A stretch of 64,000 nt of DNA, taken from the NCBI RefSeq assembly GCF_014656075.1, contig NZ_BNBS01000018.1, positions 24,670-88,669 on the forward strand, given 5' to 3'. The stretch's first letter is position 1. Every line of letters begins with the position of its first letter. The DNA comes from Streptomyces hydrogenans (lineage in GTDB: Bacteria; Actinomycetota; Actinomycetes; Streptomycetales; Streptomycetaceae). Both the position numbers and the translations under genes were made by a program. The notes beneath the pieces are model-generated. The model was not told where the DNA came from. It searched no databases and was given only the letters and a program-made list of their open reading frames with translations. This document shows positions 10,394 through 19,796 of this stretch, in pieces.

Positions 10394-11800
10394 TCAGCTC
10401 TTCGCCGTGTCGCCGGAGCCGTTCTCGTACGAGCTGGTGCCGGAGTCCAGCAGCGGCTCCTGCTCCGTCGGCGCGGCCTTCAGGTGGGCCGGGGCGAAGG
10501 CGCGCAGCACGTGGTAGCCGGTGATGACGACGATCGTGCCGAGCGCGATGCCGCCCAGCTCGAAGGTGTCGGTGAAGGTCAGCTTCACGCCGCCGACGCC
10601 GATGATGATGCCGGCGGCGGCCGGGACCAGGTTGAGCGGGTTGCGCAGGTCGACCCCGGCGTTGATCCAGATCTGCGCGCCGAGCAGGCCGATCATGCCG
10701 TAGAGGATGACGGTGATGCCGCCGAGGACGCCGCCGGGGATGGCGGCGACGACCGCGCCGAACTTGGGGCAGAGGCCGAAGAGGAGCGCGAAGCCGGCGG
10801 CGGCCCAGTAGGCGGCCGTGGAGTAGACGCGGGTGGCGGCCATGACGCCGATGTTCTCGGAGTACGTGGTGTTCGGCGGGCCGCCCAGGGCGGTGGAGAG
10901 CATCGACGCGGCGCCGTCGGCGGCGATCGCGGTGCCCAGCTTGTCGTCGAGGTTGTCGCCGGTCATCTCCCCGACGGCCTTGACGTGGCCGGCGTTCTCG
11001 GCGATCAGGGCGATGACGACGGGGAGCGCGACCAGGATCGCGGACCACTCGAAGCTGGGGCCGTGGAAGGAGGGCAGGCCGATCCAGTCGGCCTGGCCGA
11101 CGGCGGAGAGGTCGAGCCGCCAGTGGTCGGTGACCTGGCCGGACGGCGCCATCGAATGGATCTTCCCGAAGACCAGGTCGAAGACCCAGGAGATCGCGTA
11201 GCCGAAGATCAGGCCCAGGAAGATCGCGATCCGGGACCAGAAGCCGCGCAGACAGACCACGGCGAGCCCGGTGAAGAGCATCACGAGGAGCGCCGTCCAC
11301 TGGTCCTGCGGCCAGTACGTGGAGGCGGTGACCGGCGCGAGGTTGAAGCCGATCAGCATGACGACGGCGCCGGTGACCACCGGCGGCATCGCCGCGTGGA
11401 TGATCCGGGCGCCGAACCTCCGCACCGCGAGACCGGCGAGGAAGAGCACCGCGCCGACCACGAAGACGGCGCCGGTCACGGTGGCGCTGCTGCCGCCGGA
11501 GGCCCGGATCGCGGCGGCGACGCCCACGAAGGAGAGCGAGCAGCCGAGGTACGAGGGGACCGTGCCGTGCGTCGCGAGCAGGAAGATGACCGTGGCGAAG
11601 CCGGACATCATGATCGCGAGGTTGGGGTCGAGCCCCATGAGGACCGGGGCGACGAAACTCGCTCCGAACATGGCCACCACGTGCTGTGCGCCGAGACCGA
11701 CGGTACGGGGCCAGGACAGCCGCTCGTCGGGGCGGACGACGGCCCCGGGGGCGGGCGTTCTCCCGTCCCCGTGCAGGGTCCAGCGCACGCCGAGTTTCAT
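10394..11800 (-). CDS. Uracil/xanthine permease family nucleobase transporter (NCS2)
   Basis: 468 residues with about 14 hydrophobic segments, start ATG 11800 with GGGAG upstream. NCS2 signatures are WPRTVGLGAQHVVAMFGASF (TM1 with the conserved QH), SYLGCSLSFVGVAAAIRASG, LIAENAGHVKAVGEMTGDNL (the substrate-binding Glu region) and GGPPNTTYSENIGVMAATRV. This pattern (AENxGH and GGPPNTTYxENxG) fits the UraA/RutG uracil branch better than xanthine carriers. It should import uracil by proton symport. It is 116 bp downstream of the MFS gene on the same strand. No purine- or pyrimidine-sensing element is evident upstream. Confidence 0.9.
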   Translation of the reverse strand: MKLGVRWTLHGDGRTPAPGAVVRPDERLSWPRTVGLGAQHVVAMFGASFVAPVLMGLDPNLAIMMSGFATVIFLLATHGTVPSYLGCSLSFVGVAAAIRASGGSSATVTGAVFVVGAVLFLAGLAVRRFGARIIHAAMPPVVTGAVVMLIGFNLAPVTASTYWPQDQWTALLVMLFTGLAVVCLRGFWSRIAIFLGLIFGYAISWVFDLVFGKIHSMAPSGQVTDHWRLDLSAVGQADWIGLPSFHGPSFEWSAILVALPVVIALIAENAGHVKAVGEMTGDNLDDKLGTAIAADGAASMLSTALGGPPNTTYSENIGVMAATRVYSTAAYWAAAGFALLFGLCPKFGAVVAAIPGGVLGGITVILYGMIGLLGAQIWINAGVDLRNPLNLVPAAAGIIIGVGGVKLTFTDTFELGGIALGTIVVITGYHVLRAFAPAHLKAAPTEQEPLLDSGTSSYENGSGDTAKS

Positions 11801-11916
11801 GGGGTAGCTCCCGTTCTCCGGTTCCGGCGGCCGTGTCAGGGCCGTAAAAGATCAGCCACATGGTATGCGCCGGAACCGGCCGGGGGAGGGGGCGTCGACG
11901 CGCCCCCGCGCGGGGC

Positions 11917-13137
11917 TCAGCCGACCGGGCCCGCGCTCTTCGTCGCGTCGGCCCCGGCCGGCGCGGCCGAAGGGGCCCGAGGGGCGGTCCGCAGCACGCC
12001 GGCGCCCAGGACGAGGCCGAAGGCGAGGGCGGTGACCAGGCCGAACGAGAAGACCAGCGAGGTGGCGTCGGCGATCCCGCCGATCGCGGACGGGGCGATG
12101 AGCCCGGAGGTGTACGTGATGGTGGCGACACCCGCGATGGCCTGGCTCGGGTTCGGGCCGCTGCGCGCGGCGGCGGCGAAGGCGAGCGGCACGACGACCG
12201 CGACCCCGAGGCCCACCAGACCGAATCCGGCCATCGCCGTGGCGGCGTTCGGGGCGACGACGACCAGCACCCCGCCGAGGGTGGCGGCCGCGCCGCCGAC
12301 CCGGACGGTGCGGACCGCGCCGAAGCGGTCCACGACCCGGTCGCCGACCAGCCGGGCCACGGCCATGGTCAGCGCGAAGGCGGTGGTGGAGGCGGCGGCG
12401 AGGCCGGCCGAGCCGCCCAGCTCGTCGCGGAGGTAGACCGCGGACCAGTCGAGGCTGGCGCCCTCGGCGAAGACCGCGCAGAAGCCGATCGCGCCGATCA
12501 CCAGGGCGGACTTCGGGGGCAGCGCGAAGCGCGGCGGGGCCTCTTCCTCCTCGGCGGGCGCCGGGTCGAGGACGCCCTGGCAGAAGACGAGGCCGAGGAC
12601 GGTGAGGACGAGCGCGGCGACCAGGTGGTGGAGCCGGGCGTCGCCGCCGAGGTGGGCGGCGACGGTGCCGGCCGCCGAGCCGAGCAGGGCGCCCACGCTC
12701 CACATGCCGTGCAGGCTGGACATGATGGAGCGGCCGAGCCGGTTCTCGGTCTCGACGCCGAGCGCGTTCATCGCCACGTCGGACATGCCGGCCGTGGCGC
12801 CGTACACGAAGAGCGCGGCGCACAGGCCCCAGATGTTCGGCGCGAGCGAGGGCAGGGTGAGCGCGAGGGTCCACAGCGCGAGCAGGCCGCGCAGCGCGGT
12901 GCGGGCGCCGAAGCGGTGGCTGATCCGGCCGGCCAGCGGCATCGAGAGCGAGGCGCCGAGGGCGGGGAAGGCGAGCGCGAGGCCGAGCTGCCCGGCGCTG
13001 ACCCCGGCGTGTTCCTGGATCCAGGGGATCCGGGTCGCGAAGCTGCCGGTCACGGCGCCGTGCACGCAGAAGACGGCGGCGACGGCGAAACGGGCCCGTC
13101 GGAGCCGTTCGGAGCTGAGGACGGTCTCCGCCGCCAT
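11917..13137 (-). CDS. MFS transporter divergent from a ROK regulator
   Basis: 406 residues with 12 predicted membrane segments, start ATG 13137 with GGAGG 6 nt upstream. MFS features include RIPWIQEHAGVSAGQLG, the loop 2-3 motif GRISHRFGARTALRG, the pattern GATAGMSDVAMNALGVETE and a second-half GDRVVDRFGAVRTVRV. A central Glu-rich loop (PAEEEEAPP) joins the halves. The proteins it resembles are annotated as exporters of unknown substrate. It is transcribed divergently from a ROK-type regulator, with an inverted repeat between them, so substrate-responsive repression is likely. The combination suggests a sugar or sugar-like ligand, which cannot be proved from sequence. Confidence 0.85.
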   Translation of the reverse strand: MAAETVLSSERLRRARFAVAAVFCVHGAVTGSFATRIPWIQEHAGVSAGQLGLALAFPALGASLSMPLAGRISHRFGARTALRGLLALWTLALTLPSLAPNIWGLCAALFVYGATAGMSDVAMNALGVETENRLGRSIMSSLHGMWSVGALLGSAAGTVAAHLGGDARLHHLVAALVLTVLGLVFCQGVLDPAPAEEEEAPPRFALPPKSALVIGAIGFCAVFAEGASLDWSAVYLRDELGGSAGLAAASTTAFALTMAVARLVGDRVVDRFGAVRTVRVGGAAATLGGVLVVVAPNAATAMAGFGLVGLGVAVVVPLAFAAAARSGPNPSQAIAGVATITYTSGLIAPSAIGGIADATSLVFSFGLVTALAFGLVLGAGVLRTAPRAPSAAPAGADATKSAGPVG

Positions 13138-13196
13138 AGGGGTCCTCCCCGGGAATTCTGGTGTCCGCGTTCTGTGTCGGATGACGGCCCGTAAAC

Positions 13197-13217
13197 TATC
13201 AGGAACCCTGCCTGATA
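13197..13217. promoter_or_regulatory. Inverted repeat in the MFS-ROK divergent promoter region
   Basis: TATCAGG (13197-13203), a 7-bp spacer and CCTGATA (13211-13217) form a perfect dyad flanked by A/T-rich bases (AAAC and AATAGT) in an otherwise GC-rich region. It lies midway between the two divergent starts, the expected place for the ROK repressor operator. Confidence 0.65.
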
Positions 13218-13268
13218 AATAGTGGTCCGGAGAGAAGACGGCGGGGAGGCGTCTGAGAGGATCACCGC

Positions 13269-14393
13269 ATGGCCGCATCCCCGAGCACCGCCCGGGCCAT
13301 CAACGACCGGCTCGCCCTGCGCCTGCTCCAGGACGAGGGCCCGTTGACGGCAGCCCAGCTCAAGACCCTCACCGGGCTCTCCCGGCCCACCGTCGCCGAC
13401 CTCGTCGACCGGCTCAGCGGCTCGGGCCTCGTGCACGTCGTCGGCGAGGCCGGCGCCGAGCGCCGCGGCCCCAACGCCAAGCTGTACGGACTGGTCGCCG
13501 ACCGCGCCCACCTGGCCGCCCTCGACGTCCGCACCCGCTCGGTCGCCGTCACCGTCACCGACCTCCTCGGCACCCCGCTCGCCGAGGCCACCGCCCCGGT
13601 CGGCGAGGACGCCGGCACCGGCCCCGCCGTCGAGAAGGCCGTCGCCCTCCTGGAGCGCACCGCGAAGGATGCCGGCGTCGAGCGGCTCCACTCCGTCGCC
13701 GTCGGCGCCCCCGGCCTCATCGACCCGGAGACCGGCGAGCTCCGCGACACCACCGGGCTGCCCGCCTGGCACCGCCGGCTCGTCGCCGTCCTCCAGGAAC
13801 GGCTCCCGGCCCAGGTGCTCGTGGAGAACGAGACCAACCTCGCCGCCGTCGCCGAGCTGCGCGAGGGCGCGGCCGTGGGCCGCGAGGACTTCGTCCTCCT
13901 CTGGCTCGGCCTGGGCATCGGCGCCGCCGTCGTCCTCGGCGGCCGGCTGCGCCGCGGAGCCTCCGGCGGCGCCGGCGAGATCGGCTTCCTGCCGGTCCCC
14001 GGCACCTCGGGCCTGCCCTCGGCCACCGGCTGCGACGGCGGCTTCCACGAGTTGGTGAGCACGGTCGCCGTCGAGGCGCTCGCCGCCGCGCACGGCCTCG
14101 ACCCGGCCCGCGCCCTCACCTCCGGACACGGTCCCTTCCTCGACGCCCTCGCCCGCCGGCTCGCGGTCGGCGCGGCGGCCGTCGCCGCCGTCCTCGACCC
14201 CGGCTGCGTGGTCCTCGCGGGCGAGACCGGCCACCAGGGCGGTCCGGAGCTGCGGGCCCGCGCCCAGGCCGAGCTCGCCGCGCTCTCCCCGCAGCGCACC
14301 GAGGTCCGCGCCACCACCCTGGGCGACGCGGCGGTCCTGCGCGGCGCGCTGCTGCGGGCCCGGGACGCGGCGCAGGACGCGCTCTTCCCGTAA
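13269..14393 (+). CDS. ROK family transcriptional regulator
   Basis: 374 residues, start ATG 13269. Residues 1-65 hold a winged helix-turn-helix (LTAAQLKTLTGLSRPTVADL). The rest is a ROK sugar-kinase-like fold. LGLGIGAAVVLGG and GASGGAGEIGF are the ATP/sugar-site motifs. The usual ROK zinc motif (C-x-C-G-x-x-G-C-x-E) is reduced to ATGCDGGFHELVS, with a single Cys, so canonical zinc binding may be lost. Such proteins are NagC/Mlc/XylR-type repressors released by a sugar. It is likely to control the divergent MFS transporter through the dyad at 13197-13217 and probably itself. Confidence 0.88.
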   Translation: MAASPSTARAINDRLALRLLQDEGPLTAAQLKTLTGLSRPTVADLVDRLSGSGLVHVVGEAGAERRGPNAKLYGLVADRAHLAALDVRTRSVAVTVTDLLGTPLAEATAPVGEDAGTGPAVEKAVALLERTAKDAGVERLHSVAVGAPGLIDPETGELRDTTGLPAWHRRLVAVLQERLPAQVLVENETNLAAVAELREGAAVGREDFVLLWLGLGIGAAVVLGGRLRRGASGGAGEIGFLPVPGTSGLPSATGCDGGFHELVSTVAVEALAAAHGLDPARALTSGHGPFLDALARRLAVGAAAVAAVLDPGCVVLAGETGHQGGPELRARAQAELAALSPQRTEVRATTLGDAAVLRGALLRARDAAQDALFP

Positions 14394-14456
14394 GGGCCCC
14401 GGCCGGGGCGGACGCGACCGCCCCGCGCCCCGAGAAGCGCCCCGGAACGCGGCCGC

Positions 14457-14483
14457 GCCGCGCCCCGGACAGGGGGGCGCGGC
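14457..14483. terminator. Hairpin between the ROK gene and the chitinase gene
   Basis: GCCGCGCCCC (14457-14466) pairs with GGGGCGCGGC (14474-14483) over a 7-nt loop. It lies between the convergent ROK (+) and chitinase (-) genes and can serve both. Confidence 0.65.
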
Positions 14484-14553
14484 CCGGAGCGTGCGGCCCG
14501 GCGGCGGCCAAGGGCCGTGAGACCGCCGCCGGGGGTCTTGCGGAGGGGCTGCG

Positions 14554-16926
14554 TCAGCAGGCGCCGAGGTCCTGCCAGACGCCCCAGTCACCGGTGGTGC
14601 CGGGCGCCTCGTTCTGGGTCCACCACTTGGCCTTGTACTTGCGGCCGTTGTGGGAGACCTCGTTGCCCGCGTTGTAGACCTGGCCGGCCACGTACGCCGG
14701 GACCGTGCCACAGCCGGCGGGCGGCGTGGTCGGAGGCGTGGTGGGCGGGGTGGTCGGCGGGGTCGTCGGAGGCGTGGTGGGCGGGGTGGTCGGCGGCGTG
14801 GTGCCCGTGCCGGGCTCCACGGTCGTCGTGCCGCGCGCCAGGTCGCCGGCGAGGGCGTACGTGGTGCCGTTGATGTTCACCGTCCAGTTGGAGGGGGTGG
14901 ACACCGGCAGGTAGTAGTTGAAGGACAGCTCGACGGTCGCGCCCGGGGCCAGGGTCTGCCAGGCCGGGAGCTTCAGCGAGACCCGGTGGAAGTCGCCCTT
15001 CAGGCCGCCCACGTTGGAGCCCGTGTGGTCGCTGCTGATGACCTTGGTGCCGAAGCCGGACTGGTCGGAGGCGTTGGCCGGGGCCGAGGTGCCGTAGTCG
15101 AACTGGAACTCCGTGCCGCCGGGCAGCGTGGTGTTCGTCCGGTTGGTGATCTTCACCTTGGGCGTGATCGGGTAGTTCGAGTCGCCCAGCTTGAACTCGG
15201 TGAAGGCGGTCTCGATGTTCACGGCCTGGGCCGGCAGCGCCTTGTTCGACTTCTTGGCGCCGTAGGGGGTGGCGGCCTTGAACTTGTCGTACATCAGCGA
15301 GGTGAGCGTGGAGCCCATCTCGTACTGGCCCTTGGCGGCGTTCCAGGCGTAGTCGCCCGCCATCTCCCAGACCATGGTGCCGCCGATGCCGCGGTCGACC
15401 ACGTAGTCGGCCTTGGCGGCCACGGACTGCTCGTCCTCGGTGGAGAGGAAGACCTTCTTCTCGGCGTTCCACAGCCACGGCGCGACCAGGGTCGAGTCGT
15501 ACTTGCGGGCGTAGGTGCCGGTCAGGGTGGTGTTGGCGGGGAAGCCGTACTGCGTGACGTAGTCGCCGACGATCCCCTTCTCCAGGTTCTTGGCGTGCCA
15601 CATCGGGTTGGAGCCGGCCGGCGACTCCTTGCCCGCGGTGTCCTTGTCGTGCCACAGGTTGTCGATGCCGACGGCACCGTCACCGCACTTGGTCAGACCG
15701 GCGCCGGCCGGGCAGGTGGCCGCGGTGGCCTTGCCCCACAGGCCGTCGGTGCCGCCCTGCACGTTCTTGTGGCCGCGGGTGTAGTACGGCAGGCCGATGT
15801 TGATGCGGCCGGCCGGCATGGAGCCGCGGAAGTAGTGGTAGGCCCAGTCGGTGTTGAGGTAACCGATGTTGCCGTACTGCGAGGAGCCGTAGACGTTGGC
15901 GGCGGCGAGCTCGCCGTCCTTGCCGTCGTCGAAGAGCGAGGCGTTCGGGCCGACGTACTCGTTCCAGGCGCCGTGCAGGTCGTACGACATGATGTTGACG
16001 TAGTCCAGGTACTTCTGGACCTGGAAGGTCTCCATGCCGCGCAGCAGGTAGCCGGAGGACGGGGCGGCGACGGTCAGCATGTAGTGCTTGCCGTCGGCGG
16101 CGCCGGCCGTGTCCAGCTTCTCGCGCAGGGACTTCATGAGGGCCGCGTAGCCCTGGACCAGGCCGGCGCGGCGCGCGTTGGCGAAGGTCCAGTCGAGCGG
16201 GTTGCCCGCGTCCTTCATGGTGGTCGGGTACTCGTAGTCGATGTCGACGCCGTTGAAGCCGTACTTCCGGATGAAGTCGACCGCCGAGGTGGCGAAGGTG
16301 TCGATGCCGGCCTGGTTGACCGAGCCGTCGGCGTTGGTGGCCATCGAGTAGAAGCCGCCGGAGTTCACCCGGTCGCCGTTGTCGGCGAAGTAGCCGCCGG
16401 TCTCGGCCCAGCCGCCGACCGAGATCAGCGTCTTCACGCTCGGGTGCTGCTTCTTGAACTTGTTCAGCAGGTTGAAGTGGCCCTTGTACGGGAGGGCCGG
16501 GTCCATCTCGGCGCCCGCCACACCGGGCCAGGTCATGCCGGTGGCGGCGTTGTCCGGGCCGTCCGTGCCGACCGAGAGCTTGTTGTCGCCGCCGATGTGG
16601 CCGAAGGCGTAGTTGATGTGGGTGATCTTCTCCCACGGGATGTCCTTGGCGAGGTACGCGGGCTCGCCGTTCTTTCCGGTGCGCCAGCCCGTGAAGTAGC
16701 CGATGACGCGGCGCTGGTGGTCGGCGCCCATCTTCTCGCGGCCCTCGGTGTCGTAGACCGAGCAGTAGGGGACGTCGACGCCGGGCGTCTTGTACAGGCC
16801 GTCGGGGCGACAGCTCTCGTTGTCGGCGGCGTAGGAGACGCCTCCGGCGAGCGAGCTGAGCAGCAGGCCGGCGACGGCGGCACCGGACGCGAGCAGCGAC
16901 GCTCTCTTGGTCGTGGGGGACAGCAC
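14554..16926 (-). CDS. Secreted GH18 chitinase with Ig-like domain, Thr-Pro linker and CBM5/12
   Basis: 790 residues. The start is GTG 16926 with AAGGAGG upstream; longer in-frame openings are not signal-like. A signal peptide ends at VSYA-ADNE (about residue 35). The GH18 barrel spans about residues 70-560, with SVGGW and the catalytic DIDYE motif (Glu about 232) in [10 protein letters not shown], then MSYDLHGAW and the late barrel motif [10 protein letters not shown]. Residues 575-695 are a beta-sandwich carbohydrate-binding or Ig-like domain. A TTPP-repeat linker follows, then a CBM5/12 chitin-binding module ([19 protein letters not shown]). It degrades chitin outside the cell. The promoter carries the two direct repeats typical of Streptomyces chitinase genes, so chitin induction and DasR control are expected. 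Confidence 0.93.
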   Translation of the reverse strand: MLSPTTKRASLLASGAAVAGLLLSSLAGGVSYAADNESCRPDGLYKTPGVDVPYCSVYDTEGREKMGADHQRRVIGYFTGWRTGKNGEPAYLAKDIPWEKITHINYAFGHIGGDNKLSVGTDGPDNAATGMTWPGVAGAEMDPALPYKGHFNLLNKFKKQHPSVKTLISVGGWAETGGYFADNGDRVNSGGFYSMATNADGSVNQAGIDTFATSAVDFIRKYGFNGVDIDYEYPTTMKDAGNPLDWTFANARRAGLVQGYAALMKSLREKLDTAGAADGKHYMLTVAAPSSGYLLRGMETFQVQKYLDYVNIMSYDLHGAWNEYVGPNASLFDDGKDGELAAANVYGSSQYGNIGYLNTDWAYHYFRGSMPAGRINIGLPYYTRGHKNVQGGTDGLWGKATAATCPAGAGLTKCGDGAVGIDNLWHDKDTAGKESPAGSNPMWHAKNLEKGIVGDYVTQYGFPANTTLTGTYARKYDSTLVAPWLWNAEKKVFLSTEDEQSVAAKADYVVDRGIGGTMVWEMAGDYAWNAAKGQYEMGSTLTSLMYDKFKAATPYGAKKSNKALPAQAVNIETAFTEFKLGDSNYPITPKVKITNRTNTTLPGGTEFQFDYGTSAPANASDQSGFGTKVISSDHTGSNVGGLKGDFHRVSLKLPAWQTLAPGATVELSFNYYLPVSTPSNWTVNINGTTYALAGDLARGTTTVEPGTGTTPPTTPPTTPPTTPPTTPPTTPPTTPPAGCGTVPAYVAGQVYNAGNEVSHNGRKYKAKWWTQNEAPGTTGDWGVWQDLGAC
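14718..14804 (-). repeat. 12-bp tandem repeats encoding the Thr-Pro linker of the chitinase
   Basis: A run of about seven degenerate 12-bp units (GGNGTGGTNGGN on the plus strand) encodes (TTPP)n between the Ig-like domain and the chitin-binding module. It is coding, in frame, and of a kind that varies in length between strains. Confidence 0.75.
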
Positions 16927-17036
16927 GATCTGGTCCTCCTTGGGGAGGTAAAGAAACACGCAACGAACAAGGGGGTGGTACGTGTTGGGCCCGTGGTGTG
17001 CGCACACCGCCGGGCCGTTCCTCGGAGGTGACACGG

Positions 17037-17078
17037 ACATTAAGAGGACTAGACCAGTGCGTCAATAGGTCTGGACCA
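17037..17078 (-). promoter_or_regulatory. Chitinase promoter with paired 12-bp direct repeats
   Basis: Read on the minus strand, TGGTCCAGACCT (17078-17067) and TGGTCTAGTCCT (17056-17045) are direct repeats 22 bp apart. A -35 TTGACG (17065-17060) lies between them and a -10 TAATGT (17042-17037) follows at 17-bp spacing, so the second repeat fills the spacer. This is the arrangement known for Streptomyces chitinase genes such as chi63. The second repeat also resembles the DasR site core ACTGGTCTAG. Confidence 0.88.
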
Positions 17079-17134
17079 ACGGAAGATTCCGTGGGACCGT
17101 GTGAGTCATCGCACAGGGAGCGTGTGCATGCCCA

Positions 17135-17164
17135 TTGACAGGGCGTGGCACACTGGCCCTGTAT
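17135..17164 (+). promoter_or_regulatory. Promoter of the FMN-riboswitch rib operon
   Basis: TTGACA (17135-17140), an 18-bp spacer and CTGTAT (17159-17164) predict a transcript start near 17171, just before stem P1 of the riboswitch at 17173. Confidence 0.65.
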
Positions 17165-17172
17165 CAGCAGCA

Positions 17173-17299
17173 GCGCACTCCGGGGTCGGTGTAATTCCGA
17201 ACCGGCGGTATAGTCCGCGACCCGTCCGCAAGCCAGCGGCCGGTTGACCAGGTGAGATTCCTGGACCGACGGTGAAAGTCCGGATGGGAGGCAGTGCGC
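17173..17299 (+). ncRNA. FMN riboswitch (RFN element)
   Basis: The P1 helix is GCGCACT (17173-17179) with AGTGCGC (17293-17299). Between the arms are the conserved RFN blocks: CTCCGGGGTCGGTG, CCGAACCGGCGGTA with AGTCCGCGACCC, CCAGGTGAGATTCCTGG, ACGGTGAAAGTCCGGATG and GGGAGG. All five peripheral arms can be traced around the core. It should turn off the downstream riboflavin genes when FMN is high, by attenuation or by masking the ribD ribosome site about 170 nt further on. The downstream segment (17300-17476) holds GC-rich hairpins but no clear U-tract terminator. Confidence 0.95.
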
Positions 17300-17476
17300 G
17301 GCGGGCGACCCCCGACAGGGGTGTGCCGGCCGTACGTCCGCTGGTGGCCGCGTTTCGCGTCGGCGCACCCGTGGACCTCCGGCCGTACCGGCATACCCCC
17401 TGCGCGGCGGCGTACCCGCTCTTCTGTCGTCATCGACAGGCCCCGGAGTCCGTGCCCGAAGAGGCAGGAGGACCCG

Positions 17477-18553
17477 GTGGACCGGCAGGCCGACATCACC
17501 GCCATGCGACGCGCCGTGGAGCTCGCCGCCCGCGGACTCGGCGCCACCAGCCCCAACCCCGTCGTCGGCTGCGTCGTCACCGACGCCTCCGGCCACGTCG
17601 TCGGCGAGGGCTGGCACCAGCGCGCCGGAGGCCCCCACGCCGAGGTGCACGCCCTGCGCGCGGCCGGCGTCCTGGCCCGCGGCGGCACCGCCTTCGTCAC
17701 CCTCGAACCCTGCAACCACACGGGCCGCACCGGCCCCTGCGCCCAGGCCCTGATCGAGGCCGGGATCAGCCGCGTCGTCTACGCCGTCGCCGACCCGAAC
17801 CCGCAGGCCACGGGCGGCGCGGACACCCTCCGCGCGGCCGGGATCGAGGTCGGGCAGGGCCTCCTGGAGGACGAGGCCGAGGCCGGGAACCTCGCCTGGC
17901 TCACCTCCGTCCGCACCGGCCGCCCCTTCGTCCGCTGGAAGTACGCCGCCACCCTCGACGGCCGGATCGCCGCCGCCGACGGCACCTCCCGCTGGATCAG
18001 CTCCGCCGACTCCCGCGCCGACGTCCACCGGCTGCGCGCCGAGGCCGACGCCGTCGTCGTCGGCTCCGGCACCGCCCGCGCCGACGACCCCCACCTGGCC
18101 GTCCGCGGCGTCGAGGGGGCCGTCCAGCCGCTCCGGGTCGTCGTCGACACCGAGGCGAGCGCCGTGAAGCCCGGCGCCCGCGTCCTCGACGACGCCGCCC
18201 CCACCCTGATCGCCGTCGCCGAGGACGCGGACACCGCGCTCCCCGACGTCGTACGGCTCCCCAGGGCCGCGGCCGGCGGCCTCTCCGTCCCCGCCCTCCT
18301 GGACGCCCTCCACGCGCGCGGCGTCCGCTCCGTCCTCCTCGAAGGCGGCCCCACCCTCGCGGCCGCCTTCCTCGCCGCGGGCGCCGTCGACCAGGTCGTC
18401 GGCTACCTCGCCCCGGTCCTCCTCGGCGCGGGCCCGAACGCCCTCGCCGACGCCGGAATCACCACCCTCACCGACGCGTTGCGCCTCCACGTCACCGACA
18501 CCGCCCGCGTCGGCACCGACCTCCGCATCACCGCCACCATCCAGGGAGCCTGA
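17477..18553 (+). CDS. ribD: Bifunctional riboflavin biosynthesis deaminase/reductase RibD
   Basis: 358 residues. The start is GTG 17477 with AGGAGG 5 nt upstream; the frame is open further up but that part lies in the riboswitch leader. Residues 1-140 are the zinc deaminase with PHAEVHAL and PCNHTGRTGPC (zinc His and Cys and catalytic Glu). Residues 145-358 are the NADPH-dependent reductase (KYAATLDGRIAAADG, RWISSADSR, LEGGPTLAAAFL). It carries out two successive steps from the GTP cyclohydrolase II product. It is the first gene of the FMN-riboswitch operon, and ribE follows 2 bp after its stop. Confidence 0.95.
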   Translation: MDRQADITAMRRAVELAARGLGATSPNPVVGCVVTDASGHVVGEGWHQRAGGPHAEVHALRAAGVLARGGTAFVTLEPCNHTGRTGPCAQALIEAGISRVVYAVADPNPQATGGADTLRAAGIEVGQGLLEDEAEAGNLAWLTSVRTGRPFVRWKYAATLDGRIAAADGTSRWISSADSRADVHRLRAEADAVVVGSGTARADDPHLAVRGVEGAVQPLRVVVDTEASAVKPGARVLDDAAPTLIAVAEDADTALPDVVRLPRAAAGGLSVPALLDALHARGVRSVLLEGGPTLAAAFLAAGAVDQVVGYLAPVLLGAGPNALADAGITTLTDALRLHVTDTARVGTDLRITATIQGA

Positions 18554-18555
18554 CC

Positions 18556-19164
18556 GTGTTCACCGGAATCGTCGAAGAGCTGGGCGAGGTCGTCGCCGTC
18601 GAGCAGCTGCCGGACGCCTCGCGCTTCCGCCTCCGCGGCCCCCTGGTCACCGAGGGCGCTCGCCACGGCGACTCGATCGCCGTCAACGGCGTCTGCCTGA
18701 CCGTGGTCGAGACCGCCGACGGCGAGTTCACCGCCGACGTCATGGCCGAGACCCTCAAGCGCTCCTCCCTCGGCGCCCTGGAGCCCGGCTCCCGGGTCAA
18801 CCTGGAGCGCCCCATGGCCGTCGGCGGCCGCCTCGGCGGCCACATCGTCCAGGGCCACGTGGACGGCACCGGCACCGTCCTGGAGCGGACCCCCTCCGAG
18901 CACTGGGAACTCGTCAGGGTCGGCCTGCCCGCCCACCTCTCCCGGTACGTCGTCGAGAAGGGCTCCATCACCGTCGACGGCGTCAGCCTCACCGTGGTCG
19001 AGGTCGGCGACGACTGGTTCACCATCAGCCTCATCCCCACCACGCTCGCCCTGACCACGCTGGGGCACAAGCAGCCCGGCGCCCCGGTCAACCTCGAAGT
19101 GGACGTCATCGCCAAGTACGTCGAGCGGCTGCTCGGCACGGACGGACAGGAGAACGTCAAGTGA
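18556..19164 (+). CDS. ribE: Riboflavin synthase
   Basis: 202 residues, start GTG 18556 ([12 protein letters not shown]) with GGGAG upstream. Two homologous lumazine-binding barrels are visible: MFTGIVEE-type start, [14 protein letters not shown] and [13 protein letters not shown] in the first half and second-half counterparts [16 protein letters not shown] and [11 protein letters not shown]. The enzyme dismutates two 6,7-dimethyl-8-ribityllumazine molecules to riboflavin. It lies two bases after ribD and overlaps ribM by 4 bp (GTGA). Confidence 0.95.
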   Translation: MFTGIVEELGEVVAVEQLPDASRFRLRGPLVTEGARHGDSIAVNGVCLTVVETADGEFTADVMAETLKRSSLGALEPGSRVNLERPMAVGGRLGGHIVQGHVDGTGTVLERTPSEHWELVRVGLPAHLSRYVVEKGSITVDGVSLTVVEVGDDWFTISLIPTTLALTTLGHKQPGAPVNLEVDVIAKYVERLLGTDGQENVK

Positions 19165-19796
19165 ACTGGCTCAACTCCGAGGCGTTCACCCTCTTCGGCC
19201 AGCACATCATCTGGTCGGACATGATCGGCAACACCATCGGCCTGATAGCCCTGGCCCTCGGCTGGCGCCGCTCCATCCTCACCTGGCCCGCCCAGCTCCT
19301 CTCCGGCCTGATCCTGGTCGGCGCCTACGCCTCCGCGGACCTCGCCGGCGGCGTCGGCAAGCAGCTCCTCGTCATCGGCGTCGCCGCCTGGGGCTGGTGG
19401 CAGTGGAACCGTGGCCGGCAGCAGGCCCAGGACGGCTCCATCGCCGTCCGCTTCGCCACCTGGAAGGAGCGCGGCCTCCTCGCGGGCGGCGCCGTCCTCG
19501 GCACCCTCGCCGTCGGCGGACTCTTCACCCTCTTCCCGTCGCTCTCCTGGAGCCCGTGGGCCGACGCGTACATCTTCGTCGGCACCCTCGTCGCGATGGT
19601 CGCCCAGGCCCGCGGCCTGGTCGAGTTCTGGTTCGCCTGGCTCCTCGTCGACCTCGTCGGCGTCCCGCTCGCCTTCAGCAGCGGCCTCGGCTTCTCCGGC
19701 CTCGTCTACGTCGTCTACTTCGCCCTCGTCCTGTGGGGCATGCGCGACTGGTGGCTCCGGTCCCGCACCCCCGCCCTGGAAGGAGCCCCCGCATGA
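19161..19796 (+). CDS. ribM: RibM/PnuC-type riboflavin transporter
   Basis: 211 residues with 6-7 hydrophobic segments, start GTG 19161 overlapping the ribE stop. It has the PnuC-family layout: an N-terminal segment ([21 protein letters not shown]), WGWWQWNRG as the family aromatic motif, and a C-terminal pair of helices ([34 protein letters not shown]). PnuC homologues under FMN riboswitches in Actinobacteria (RibM of S. davaonensis, PnuX of Corynebacterium) carry riboflavin rather than nicotinamide riboside. The position between ribE and ribBA supports riboflavin facilitation here. The start of ribBA overlaps its stop. Confidence 0.88.
   Translation: MNWLNSEAFTLFGQHIIWSDMIGNTIGLIALALGWRRSILTWPAQLLSGLILVGAYASADLAGGVGKQLLVIGVAAWGWWQWNRGRQQAQDGSIAVRFATWKERGLLAGGAVLGTLAVGGLFTLFPSLSWSPWADAYIFVGTLVAMVAQARGLVEFWFAWLLVDLVGVPLAFSSGLGFSGLVYVVYFALVLWGMRDWWLRSRTPALEGAPA

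Noticed and set aside
14718..14804. Plus-strand GGVV-repeat frame in the chitinase linker
   Set aside because: It is antisense to the Thr-Pro linker of the chitinase, whose domains on both sides are intact.
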